Shown here: piece by piece, positions 1 through 12,023 of the stretch
Position numbering within the stretch: position 1 is the first letter of the stretch
How the letters are laid out: each line of letters begins with the position of its first letter
Assembly (NCBI GenBank): GCA_036785705.1
Contig: JAWUZG010000018.1
Coordinates: 6,359,501-6,423,500 of the forward strand
Length of the DNA stretch: 64,000 nt
Origin: Acanthornis magna
Lineage: Eukaryota; Chordata; Aves; Passeriformes; Acanthizidae
Direction: 5' to 3'
The notes under the pieces: model-generated
What the model was told of the DNA's origin: nothing
Databases searched by the model: none
The model's input: the letters and a program-made list of their open reading frames with translations, nothing else
Made by a program: the position numbers and the translations under genes

Positions 1-1597
1 CAGCAGGTATTCTGCCAGATTCGTTCAAGTTTGCTTGTGTGTATGATAAGAATTCATAATGGACCCCAACTCAAAATTTTGGTGAAAATGATTGTTCTAC
101 AGTAAAGAAAATTATAATCTAATAACACTGCTCTGTGATGGAACGCAAGGCATTATTCAGGAGAGCTCTGTAACCAACTCCTCTGGCATTTTCCTGGCCA
201 TGCCTGTGTGTCTGAAAGACTGTGCAGCTCCTCCCACCAAGAGATGCATACGCCAACTTCCCTTCTGTCCCAGGCTTATCAGAGAAGCTGCTGCGAGGAC
301 AGAACTGCCTTGCCCCAGTTTGCTCCCATTTTCATTGGAAGTACATGCAAGGTGAAATAACTTTCCATCACACTGAACACCTACTTTCAGCCTCCAAGGC
401 AGTCACCTACACTATGGGAAATACTTAATGCTATGAAGCAACTTTTGTGTAGACTAAGCTCCCAAAAAGAATTTCTCCAGTTCAATATATACCTTTTCTA
501 TATTGAGAAGAGGCATACAAAAATTGGAATAATTAAAACTTTTGTCAACTTCCATTAATATTACTATTACATACAGTGAAGTGGCCTCAGTAACATGACA
601 AATCAGACATGTGGTACCATGAATATCTGTTTAATGCCAATGTCATAATGAAAAAGGAATTGATTTATTGGAATTAATTTATTCTATGATGGCTACCTTG
701 GCAAGAAAAATGACTTCCATTTCCTATATGGTATCTGAAATTATTTTTAGAATTCTTTCCTAAGTAACACCATGTGCTCTTAGAAACAGCTAGCGTATCC
801 CTTTCCATAAGGACAACTGGATACAACCCAAAAGAAAGATAATATTCATTGAATTTCTGAAGTGTTTTGGCATTTTCTGGTAAAAGACGCTGAACAATCA
901 TCCTCAGACACACAGAAATGCTTACTACTGAGTTAGTCAGGATATACGCTTCAAGAACCATGAAGGCTGTTTTGGAATCTTCATTTTTTTTGCTTTATTA
1001 AATTCAAACTTTTCAACATGCACTTCACCTTTCTGATTTGTTAAGATGGCTTTTACACAACTTCCTTCATTCTTGTGCTGTCCCATACCTTTACATTAAC
1101 ACTCTCGTTCATGTCACTTCTAGTTATATGAAGATGTGCAATTTAAATCACTTAAGAAACCACCAAATGTTTACAACCTGATTCCCTGGTATCCCAGTGT
1201 AGTGGTCAGTGTGTATTAACTAATTAATACCAGCTTACATTAGAGAAGGAGGGAACAGCAGGAATAAATCAGTGATTAAAATGAATTTTAAATCATCTAG
1301 TTAACATGCCATTCTACTTAAGAAGAAAAGAAATACAGTTCCTACGCTACAAACTCCACAAGTCCTTTTTCCTCAGTTCTTGCCTATCACTATTGCAAAG
1401 TGCAAGGCAGATTATGCAACAGTGCCTTGGTCTAACTGGCACACAGATACCATAATCTTTGACGACAGCAACAGCTGACCAGAGTAACCCATCAATAAAA
1501 ACATGTTCAGATGTGAAATCATAACCAGTTGATTCATTTGGCCTAATTAGGAGATTATTTCTTAAAAAAAGGTTTCTGTGCAGAACTGTACTAGCTG

Positions 1598-1758
1598 CAT
1601 GGATGCCCCACCCCTGCAAATGTTCAAGGCCAGGTTGGATGGGGCTCTGAGCAAATTGGTCTAGTGGGAGGTGTCCCTTCCCATGGCAGGAGGTTGGAAT
1701 GAGATGATCTTTAAGGTTCCTTCCAAACCAAACCATTCTAGGATTCTGTGATTCTATG
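1598..1758 (+). mobile_element. CR1 LINE 3' end, 5'-truncated
   Basis: It begins near ATGGATGCCCCACCCCTG and runs through the diagnostic GGCCAGGTTGGATGGGGCTC, the GATGATCTTTAAGG segment and the terminal ATTCTGTGATTCTATG octamers. Only the 3' UTR remains, about 160 bp. Plus orientation is opposite to the host gene. Confidence 0.93.
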
Positions 1759-3508
1759 AAAGTTTGACAGTTCTGCACTTCAAGTAAGAAAGATGACAAA
1801 TGATAAGAAAATTTCAACAAAATCTTATTTTAGGCACATCTCAAGTTTGTGCTGAAAGCAAGGCACATTTGGGAATAAAATTACCATTTAAAATTCTTAA
1901 CAAAACTGTTCACTAGAACCACGCTAGCACCTCTATGTGCTCCCATGCAGTAACACAAGTATCAGAAGAGTTATAATCCCCCCTCACAACTCAAAGTAAG
2001 CAAAGCCAATGCTCTATGCTGTTAGCATGCCCACACCTGATTACATTTAAAAGAAATTACTGTTACGAAGTTTCACTGATTATGTTTCCATGTTACCCCC
2101 AAGCAGTAATTTCTTAGTGGGTTGAAAGGCACTGTGTGTTCTTGTCAAATATATTAGAGCAGTTCCCTTTCAAAATTCATCATGGGATGTATCAGCCAAA
2201 ACCAGCTCTTGTTTTAATATGCTGTACACAGTTTCCTGTGGCAGTTAGCAGATTTTGAGACCTTGCTTACACATGGCCTGAACCCCATTATGACATACCT
2301 TGGGAGATCAGCAGCATTAGCCACGGGTAATATCTCAGGATGTGCTGTGGAACAGCTTAGCTAAAGTGCCCACATACACTGGGAGAAGGAAAGAGCCTTG
2401 GAGCACTGGTTTCACCAGTGCACAAAGTCAGGTGCATAGGAAGTTATGTCCTTTGCTCACTCTCAAAAAGTCCTCACACATCTCAGCAGAAGGACACAGC
2501 AAGTGCTGTAACAAACTCTGGCACCATCTCGGGGCGCAGCCTCACGTGTCACACGGCAAGCGTTCAGAGAATTAACTGCACTCCATAGCAACTGCGATGG
2601 CACAGCTGGAGTCCTGCTCGCTCTATTGAGCAATGCAAATTTTAGCAGAGAACTAGTCAGATGAAAGCTAATTAAGCTTGGATTTATGACCAATGGACAG
2701 GCATGTAAGTAATTTCAGTACTATTACTAGGAAATATGCCTACTGAAAAGTCTTACATGTATCAGTCTCCATAAGTAACATCTAATTCCAACCAGGTTCA
2801 CAGTATCCACCTTGTAAATAGTAACACACATGAATTTCTGAACTCTTAATTATTTAATACATTTGAGAGTCTCAAAGATACTGCTTTCTGTCTTTTTTCT
2901 GACAGTAACAAGACAAGTAACAACATGTCTCATTATTCAAACACAAAATAATTTAGACTTTCAGAATTAAGAGGTTAAAAAAGAAAGAAAAACCAAAAAT
3001 CTCAAATTGCACATGAACAAACTGGTCTGTGTTTCAGAGAGGAATTACAAACAACAACAACAAAACTAACCATAAAGTTATTTAATGTTGACATTTTTAC
3101 TTAAAATTTGAGGCAGTAATTTCAGGATAAAATTTCTTATTTTCATCAAAGGACTTTTATATAAATATTTCCCAGTCCTAAACATTATTTCTTTTACCCA
3201 ACATTTCATTAGAATTGCTATAGCTACTTGACCAGTTAATTGCAAACCAACATTTTAAAATTTCTTCCACACTTTGGCAGGATAAAAATTAACATAAGAT
3301 CTCTACCCAAGGTCAATATTAACAAGCTTTTTAAAATTTGAGCAATTCTTCAGCATGTACTTAAACTACTTATTCAAATGTTTCAGAAAAAATAAACTTT
3401 ACAGCTCCAGTAAGAATAGCAATTGATTGCTACATTAAAGTACTTGTCTTAAAAGTTCTTCTCACTATCATTCTGTCTCCATTTTCTGGCAAGTTGCAAC
3501 GTACTTAC

Positions 3509-3553
3509 ATTTCCTCTGCTCCTGACTGCATCAAGAGCATCTGCAGCCGAAGA
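3509..3553 (-). other. possible in-frame cassette exon (15 codons), intronic to KIAA0232
   Basis: A strong donor GTAAGTAC follows base 3509 on the minus strand. Reading back, 45 bases to an AG at 3554-3555 encode SSAADALDAVRSRGN without a stop, and 45 nt keeps the phase-0 frame of the preceding KIAA0232 exon. The open frame extends further upstream, so other acceptors are possible (CTGCAG inside the segment would give 32 nt, out of frame). The pyrimidine tract before the AG is weak. I do not recognise the peptide. It could be an alternative exon or a cryptic site. Confidence 0.25.
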
Positions 3554-4474
3554 CTCATTCATACGAATATAGACAATTTGAGACACCAAAATGCTTGCCA
3601 CACAAAAAATACTGTCCTCAGAACGTACATACATTAACAATTTGCATTCTTACATACACCAGATGGTATCTGTCAAAATCAGGCCTCCTCTCACAAAAGC
3701 ACTTAGTCCACAACAGGCTCTGCCATTGCAAAGACACAGTGAGGCAGAGCAGCTTCTCTGACTTGTCATTCTCCACAATGTAGGAAATGTTTTAGAAATA
3801 AACACCCAACGGTTGGCTTCCTGAAGTCAAATGTTTGTTTCCAGCACCATGAAATTAAAACTAGAACTCTGGATTTCCATCTCAGATTAGTGTTTTACAG
3901 CATTATTCTTTTTAATGAGAGGAAAAACTGAATTCAAGCAAAACTAAGCTACCAAATGAAGTACACCCTAAGAATGAATACTGTGGAAATGAATATCCAC
4001 AAGAAGTGATTTCAAAATATTTGTTTAAACCACTAAACGTATCTCTGACAAAACAGTATTTACTGCTATCAAGCCAATTTTCATATAATCTATTTTATGA
4101 CTTCCTCTCCCCATCCAGCACCTTTTTGAAGCGATCACCCAATTTTAAGGTTTTTGATTACTGGTGGGGGGAAGAGGCAGACTGTCTGCCATTTCTCAAC
4201 ACATTACTGGTTTAAGTAATTAAATGCAAAAATCAGAATTACATTACCCGGATCTCAGTAATGTCCTATGAAAGTTAGAAAAGTTACTATTGACCCTCAT
4301 CACTTTTTCATTCTCTGCGCATTTTTCTCTCTAAAACAGATCAGGCTGCAAAATCCTAAAGTCTTCATTGAACTGTCACCCTGTTTTGGGTCTTTTGTGT
4401 GCTTGTGTGTGCCTATATACACATGTGTATGTATACTCTGTCTACTGACATAGGCAGGGTCAACACTATAATCA

Positions 4475-4517
4475 TTTCACTTAAATATAATTTTATTTAA
4501 ATATATTTAAGTTGAAA
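4475..4517. repeat. AT-rich inverted repeat
   Basis: ACTTAAATATA at 4479-4489 is mirrored by TATATTTAAGT at 4502-4512 (11 bp perfect, 12-base loop). The pairing continues outward (TTTC/GAAA) after one unpaired base. It may fold as a cruciform or hairpin; no transposase or flanking target duplication is visible. Confidence 0.55.
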
Positions 4518-7135
4518 TACACTAAGACTTTTTCCCAATTACTTCCAATAAAGGGTATTGAACTTCCTTGCTTTGCTCCAACTTTCAACTAAGGTTGAAA
4601 GAAATGGTTAGGCTGGAAGAGCAAGTGTTCCACCACATCCATGTGAGCATACTGGCATTTCTATACCCACCCACTTTGAAAAAAGGACCACAGAAGGACA
4701 GCAAAACTAATAACAAATTCCATAACTGCCCATGTGGGCCATTTATCAGGCCACTTGCACAAAGAGAACATCCTAATGAACACCTCTGGCTCATCTGACA
4801 ACGAAGAAAACCTCTACAGGTAAACATTTTTCAGATGATTCAGAAAACTACTTTTAAAAATTCAAGTGGCACTGGAAAAAATGTATTTATTTGTATCTCA
4901 ACAATTTATATAAACACTCCTTACACATAACTGATCCTCAATTTCAACTAGAATTCAGAGAATATTTTTATCTTTTTGTAGAGACAAAGCCATGAACATT
5001 CCATGGAGAAGCTTGAATGCCTCAGCGGAAATAGTATTTTAACATTAACATTATCTTTCACAGTCCAAAATCTACTGATTATTCCCATCATATCAGCACA
5101 CAAACTTAAACACAAAGACCCAACAACATGAGGAATGTGTTTGAAAAAGCAGAAATAAAAGATATCTTACAAGTTACTTTAAAGGATTACTAGCATTAAA
5201 GCAGGATCACCCTTCCCTGTAACTCTAGGGGAAAAAATAAAACAAGTCTGTATTTCCTTCATTCAATGCATATGTTAAACTACCTACAAAGCAGCTTTAA
5301 GTAGCAACTTTTTTTAAAAGGTTTAAAGGTTCAGTTCTGTGTTTGAAAATACATTATAAAAATTATGACCTGCAATTACATTAATGACAACAAATGTGCA
5401 AGCTTAATTGTCTGAGCAGGTAACAGAAGTCAAAATCACTCTGAAATAACTCAAGTCTACAGGTTGCAGATTAGAGGTTAATGTTGAACACTAAAAATCT
5501 GACAAGGTGACAGGGGTCAAAGGTGAAGTTACTTTTCAACCTTTCAGATCCCATGTACTTTAATTCTTTCACAACTGTAGTTGAATAGTTTCTTCCCTTC
5601 TTCTCCTGTTTTAGGTTATTAATAAATTCACCTCATTCTTTTTTCTCTGCAACTAAATTTCTCTATATAATAGAAATTTAGCTCTAAGTGATGATCCTTG
5701 ATTTTCAGCGATGTGGAGATGTTAAGAGTAATTTCAAGAGAGTAATTTCTAATGTTAAAAATCAATCATCAGTATTCCTGTGGTCTGTGGATGAGACCTA
5801 CATTTTATTGTTAATAAAATGAGTGTAAAAAGACAAACATATCCTCAAGAAAGACATTACTTCTTGCAATTATTGCTCCGTATTTGTTTCATATTTAAAT
5901 TAACTTCTATGGTAGTTAGAGTGCTGACCTCAATATTCTGTAACTATGAGAGCAGAGCAAATTACCAACAAAATTGTACTTTGCATCACTTTGTTAGGAT
6001 AATAAGTAATGGGAAAATGGGAGTTCAGAAATTTCCTGGTTAGACAATTAGCAATTTAGTAACTGAACAAATACTCAAGTAGCTTCACAAGCAGGGAGCC
6101 AGAACATGATGGTAATGCTGCTGAAGCAGTGGGAATAACCACCAAATCATCCCCACTTCCTTGATTATTTTTCCACAGCCTTGCTGGCACAAGTGTCTGT
6201 GCCACCAATCTGACCAGCAAACCTCTCTGGGTTAACATTTCCTGCACCCCAACCAGGTTAATCTCAGGAAACTGATTCACTTTCCCAAACCAGTTCTCCA
6301 CATAACCACCCAAATGCTTGTGCAAGCACAAGCTATGACTAGGAAGGTGTGTGGAGCAATAACACAACCAGGCTGCACAGGTGGGGTAGGTTCTTCTAAC
6401 AGCAGCAAATGACCAGAGCATTTCTAGTTCTGTAAATTAAAAAAACCAGAATATCTCATTTTTGCTGTCTGAAAAAATCTCCCTGGAGAGCTTTTTTTGA
6501 CTTGTGCTATATATTATTTTTTCTTTATAAATATTGCCTTCAATTGCCTCGCCCTTTGTCCACTTTTCTGCTCAGCTACATGATATCTGCTGCCTCTGTT
6601 ATCTTCCTTCAACCTGTTGCCTTCACCTCTTCTCACCTTCTCCAATCAGTGCACTTCAACTCCACTTCCACTCTATCATGTAATCTGGAAAGTGAACATT
6701 TGCTACTATACATGACTTTTTATTTAGGAATTCTGGATTACACATGTAGCATACACAGAGCAAGATGCCTTTCTGCCCAAATATTCCAGTCCTTTCTATT
6801 CACATGCAACACAAATCTAGAATTTTTAGAATAGCCTTTATACAAAGCTTTGTGGTAATTTCAACTCAAACTGGTGAATTGCAACTGGCCCTGACAAGAA
6901 TAGGTGAGGGTTTACAGAAAGCATGACACTACATAGCACAGAATCTCTTGTGAAATCATTCTACCGTACAGAGATTTCATAATTTCCTAAAGAAAAATAA
7001 AGAATTCTTGGAGAACTCTTGGCAAACTATAACTTTAAGAAGACACAAATTAAAAGATCAGCATCACAAGCTAAATATACATTGCACAAAGAAGGACATA
7101 AAGCCTTAAGAATCTATTAAGTAGTCCAAACTTAC

Positions 7136-7273
7136 TTCATCAGAAGCAGAGCGAAGACACTGGACAGCAGCCTGTTTTTTCATTTCCTCTAGTGTTAGAT
7201 CAGAGCACTTTTTCTTACTCTTTCCCCATTTCTTGTAAGCTCCCTTTTCCCAGCCCAGGAAGATGTCATTCTC
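7136..7273 (-). CDS. KIAA0232: KIAA0232 second coding exon (residues 78-123)
   Basis: The exon is 138 nt (46 codons), flanked by the acceptor TTTTAG and the consensus donor GTAAGT, phase 0 at both ends. It starts ENDIFLGWEKGAYKKW and ends RSASDE, which continues the 77 residues from the exon at 21263-21493 without a frame change. The centre is very basic (lysine-rich around residues 87-99), followed by a helical segment with LTLEEMKKQ. Residues 89-96 (AYKKWGKS) fit the loose P-loop pattern [AG]-x4-G-K-[ST], but there is no surrounding nucleotide-binding fold that I can see, so this may be chance. In mammals the next residues begin SSGIE; that exon is not in the window. Confidence 0.95.
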
Positions 7274-9608
7274 CTAAAATCAAAATTAAGAACTCACATT
7301 ATTTAAAATACATTCATATTTCAGTAATACAGCAGAACAGGACTACAAATTACATACTGTTCATAACAAAACCAACCCCTTTCTATCTACTAAAAACTAC
7401 TTTTTGCCAAATTAAAGATTAGTTTGATTACACAAAACTTGCACTTACTATTCAGAAAAGCACATGCATTTTTCACAGGACATGGAGGCAACTCACACTT
7501 CACTGCAATATTTTCCAATTGCAAAGCATATCCACAAAGGCAATTTTATGGCCAACTTATGGTTGAATGTATTACTGTAATTTACACAAAACAAGTTAGA
7601 GAGTTTCACTGATCTCTGAAATAATAAGAATGAAAAGCAAGTAGCTCTGAGTTAAGATCAAACTTGAGAGAAAGTTAAACAAGCCAAAAGAAGAAAATGC
7701 AATGTTAGATCCTGAAACCTTCAACTCAGTCTTACGATGTACATGATTATGGCTAGAGATAGCAGTACCCATCATAAAATAAGCCTGAACTAATTTCAGA
7801 AGAAAATTCAGGTAACTGAGAAGGGAGGGTGAATGGGTGGGGTTGGCTTCTAACACATGTAAGAACAATGAAGAACAATAAAATCAAAGTAGATGGCTAC
7901 TGTATTATATGCAATCATCTGAAGATATGTAATATCCCCTCTCTATGACTTTTCAGAATTTACAAAATTTATTATCAGACTTGCTTGTTCTTCTCTCTCT
8001 GTTCACATATGCATACATGATTTCCCATATTCATCTCATGAAAGAAATATTTTGGCTATCAGTAAAATAGTCTTAAACATCTTATAATTTATGCTTGTGT
8101 ACAAACATCTTCAGAGAGATCCACAAACACCTGATGCTTTTTAGCCTACCTGTTTCAACCCTTTCAACGTATCTGTTACTGTTTCCAAAGAAAACCAGGC
8201 TAAGGCCTACCCTCATTTAAAAGAACTCCTAATTTCCCATGGTTTCAAAACAAAGTAAAAACAAGTTGTCTGTGAAAACAATTGTCCCTGTGCAATCAAA
8301 GAACAAGATGGGGAAAAAAAGAGGGCTGAGAGAGACCAATCATCTTCAGAAGCAGCCATCAAAGGGCTGCCTTTTGTGAGTTCACGTGACAGTCTTTCGT
8401 GAAGGAGCAGAGCAATTTGCTGGATTTACTTCTTAAAGTCTAGTTTGAGCACCAAAACTGGAGAATTCCATTTAGTGCTAAAAGATTTAAAAACTACCAG
8501 TCACTCTGTTTTTCCTAGTACTTATGCAAGGTGCCAGTGATTAACTTAAAACAAAAAATTTGAACAGGCTACTGTATTGTTATTAGAAGGATTATCAGAA
8601 AGAAAAAATAGAAAAAAAAAACTATCAGAAAATAGAATTAATAGACTGTGCATATCTACAATTTGTTTTTTAAAAATAAATTTTAAGTCTTTTCCAAAAT
8701 TACAGTTTATATATTTCTTTATACCAATGAGGCTGCAGAGCACTCTAACTCTTCCCAGTATTCAGGTGAAAGCAAACAAACTGATGAGAATCACCTACCC
8801 CCTACCAGCTCCCAAACCCCATCCAACTCACCCACATGGGCACAACTGCAAATGAAAAAATACAGACCCATTTGTGTGGGTGAAAATCCAGGGACACCAG
8901 CAAATTTGCCCTGGGTTAACTTCATTTACTCTGGTTTTAAGTGGAAAGTTCATTAATACAACATCTACAGTAGGAAAACATTCCCAAAATGCTGTGTATT
9001 ACTGTTTTTCTCTATGCTAACAAAGCTTTGCTTTGTACTGGTACATTACAGCTTTAGCAACTATCTGTCAGCAGAGCAGCAAGAACCTTCATGCTCACAG
9101 AAATCTATAAAGCATTTCATTTAGTTCTTCAAACATGCAATCTGAAAGATATCTGACACTTGTCTACAAACTTCAACAGTTTTCAGCTTTTAAAAACTGA
9201 TAAATCTCTTTTAATAGATATCCAATCTTTTTAATGAGGGAAGGGAGGCTAAATAGAATTCTGTCTCAGGCCCAAACCCCAGAGCTGTGGTATCATGGTC
9301 TCATCCCCTCCTTCCAGAGTTGAGTTGTTTATTTGATATAGCCTAAGTTACTGAGGATCTTGCACCTCCTGCACACAAATCAAACACCACACCCATAAAA
9401 CACCACAGAACAGTGAAGAAAAAGAAATTCTTAGGCATAATTCTTGTGTATCAGAACCATTCTAGATCAAATACAAAAAACTAAAAAAAGCCAACATTAC
9501 AGTAAAATGCCTGAGAAACAAGAAAATGTAATACACCCTAGAGAGTGAACTTGTAGAATAGTGAGACATAAACAGAGTGATCCTCCTCTTTTATGATGAC
9601 TAAATGGA

Positions 9609-9680
9609 CCAAAAAAAAAAGACCAAACCCCCCCCCCAAAAAAAAAAAAACCAAACCCCAAAAAGCCCCCAAAAGACAGA
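9609..9680 (+). repeat. A/C-rich low-complexity tract
   Basis: Runs of ten A, about ten C and thirteen A follow each other, with shorter A and C runs after. It is simple low-complexity DNA and likely length-variable or prone to sequencing error. Confidence 0.8.
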
Positions 9681-10654
9681 CTACCCAGCAGTTCCGAACG
9701 GTTGAAATTAGTCTCTTAATTTTTTTTCCCCTCTCTTTTTCTCTCTGTCTTCAGTCCATCAGTAGGTTTACTCCTTAGACTGAAAAGTATAAAGTCCATA
9801 ACAAACAGGAAATAGCACAGTTCAGCAAAACATTCTGTATGCATGAAGTAAACCACTTCCTCCACCTGGAAAGAATAACCAAGGACTTCTGATCTCTTCA
9901 CCTACTAGATGCCTTCATTTACCTTGTTTCCTAACAGAACGAGAGATCATAAGATAAAGCTCATTTTAATGCAAGAGCTCTACACTGGTGACTGAACATT
10001 TCACAGAAGTACTGCCACTACAAACAGATTTTATGTGTGCATTCACACAGAAGAAAAACTAAAATTTGGCTTACAGAATACTAATATTTAAACAAGACTA
10101 CCCCTATCTAAATTTTTAAGAAATGACCATCCAATATTAAACAAATATCAACAGAAAGCTGATATCATCTAGATACTGAAAAAACCCCAAGTTTGAATAT
10201 CTAAACTGTTATTTAAACATCTACTCTGAAGAGTCCTACTATTCTCTACCTACTAGATAACTAGATAATTTCATTAGAGACAATTAATCGTGAAGACACT
10301 GAAAGTACCAAGTTTCATAACAAGAATAACTGAAGAACTATTCATATGGCTAAAAAAAACATTGGTGAAGTATCTGTGTTCTTCAAACTAATGGTGCCTC
10401 AAGAAATTCAGTATTCCAAGTGCTTAATTCAATTTTAAATTAAGACACAGGCACAAATTTTAGAAAGATTTCAAAATGGTTTTATTCTATTCAACTGTGA
10501 TTCTCCTTTCACTTGCTGTAAAGAGAAATATCTACTATCCATAAGAAAACAAATACGACACTTCGTGATGAGACTGAAATAAAAATATTATGAAGCTCAC
10601 AATCCACATAAATGCCAACATTAGAAAGGGAAATAATCTGTTTTTAAAACAGGA

Positions 10655-12023
10655 CAAAAATGAAGACTGAGGGGACTACAGGCAAGCCAGTGTCACTTCT
10701 GTGCCTGGCAAGATCATAGTACAGATCCTCCCGGAAACTACTAAAGCAAACAGAAAATAAGGAGGTGATTGGTGACAGCCAGCATGGCTTCACTGGGGGC
10801 AGATCACGCCTGACAAATCTGGTAGCCTTCTATGACAGAATTTCAGTTTTGGTGGGTAAGGGAAGAGTAAATGATGTCAAGTACCTGGACTTGCACAAAG
10901 CTTGTGACACTGTCCTTGCCCCTGGAAAGACATGGATTTGACAGACGGACCATTCAGAGGATAAGGAATTGCTTGCATGGTCACACTTAGAGTTGTGGTC
11001 AATGCCTTGATGTCCAAGTGAAGCCCAGTGACAGGTGGTGTTTCTCTGGGTCTGTATTGGTATTGACAATTAACACCTTTGTCAGTATATATTTAACACC
11101 TTTGACAGCGACATGGACGGTGAGATCGAGTGCTCCCTCAGCAAGTTTGTCAATGACACCAAACTGTGGTGAGGGTGACACACCGGAGGGAAGGGATGCC
11201 ATCCAGAGGGACCTTGACAGGCTTGAGAGGTGGGCCTCTGGGGACTTCATGAAGTTCAACAAGGCCAAGTGCAGGGTGTTCCACCCAAGTTGGGGCAATT
11301 TCAAACACAAATCCAGGCTGGGCAGAGAAAGCATCAAGAGAAGCCCCAAGGAAAAGAACTTAGGGGAAGCTGTTGGCTGACAAGAAGTTGAACATGAGCT
11401 GGCAATGTGCACTCACAGCCCAGAAGGACAACTGTGTCCTGGGCTGCATCCAAAGCAGTGTGGCCGGCAGGGCAAGGAAGGTAATTCTTGCTCTCTGTCC
11501 CCTCTCATGAGACCCCACCCACAGTGCTGCACCCAGCTCTGGGACACCCAACATGAGAGGGACATGAACCTGTTGGAGCAAGTGCAGAGAAGGGCCACAG
11601 AGGGACTGGAACATCTCTGCTAAGAAGACAAGCTGAGAGAGTTGAGGTTGTTCAGCCTGGGTATGAGAAGACTCCAAAGAAACTTTACAGCACTTTCCAG
11701 TACCTGAAGGGCCTGCAGCAGAGCTCAGATGGGACTTTTGACAAGTGCCTGTAGTGATAGTACAAGGGGAAATGTCTTTAAACTGAAGAGGGGATATTCA
11801 GATTAGATATTAGAAAGAAATTCTTTACTCTGAGGGTTGTAAGACACTGGAAAAGTTGCCCAAAGAAGTTGTGACTGCCCCTTCCCTGGAGGTGTTCCAG
11901 GCCAGGCTGGATGGGGCTCTGAGCAACCCGGACTAGTGGAAGGAACTCCAATCATGCCAGGGGAGCTAGGAACTAGATGGTCTTTAAGGTCCTTCCAAAC
12001 CAAACTATTCAATGGTTCCATGA
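10655..12023 (+). mobile_element. CR1 LINE, 5'-truncated, with reverse-transcriptase C-terminal remnant
   Basis: About 1.37 kb of CR1 in plus orientation. It enters within the reverse-transcriptase region (near GGGGACTACAGGCAAGCC and the CTGGCAAGATCAT segment), runs through the ORF2 C-terminus and ends in the 3' UTR. The stretch translating to [18 protein letters not shown] (about 11250-11310) is the characteristic CR1 ORF2 C-terminal motif. The 3' end has the GATGGTCTTTAAGG segment and degenerate octamers. Stops and frameshifts break the coding region, so the element is dead. The short open frames inside are remnants, not host genes. Confidence 0.93.

Larger units (their letters stand above)
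1..7135 (-). other. KIAA0232 intron (after residue 123)
   Basis: AT-rich intronic DNA. It holds a CR1 tail (1598-1758), an AT-rich inverted repeat (4475-4517), a possible cassette exon (3509-3553), and two moderately GC-richer blocks at about 2.28-2.65 kb and 6.09-6.42 kb that look like old, unassigned repeat or conserved DNA. I see no other gene. Confidence 0.7.

Noticed and set aside
10830..12021. Multiple ORFs of 60-137 codons in 10.8-12.0 kb
   Set aside because: All lie in the CR1 LINE at 10655-12023 and are remnants or antisense shadows of its broken ORF2.
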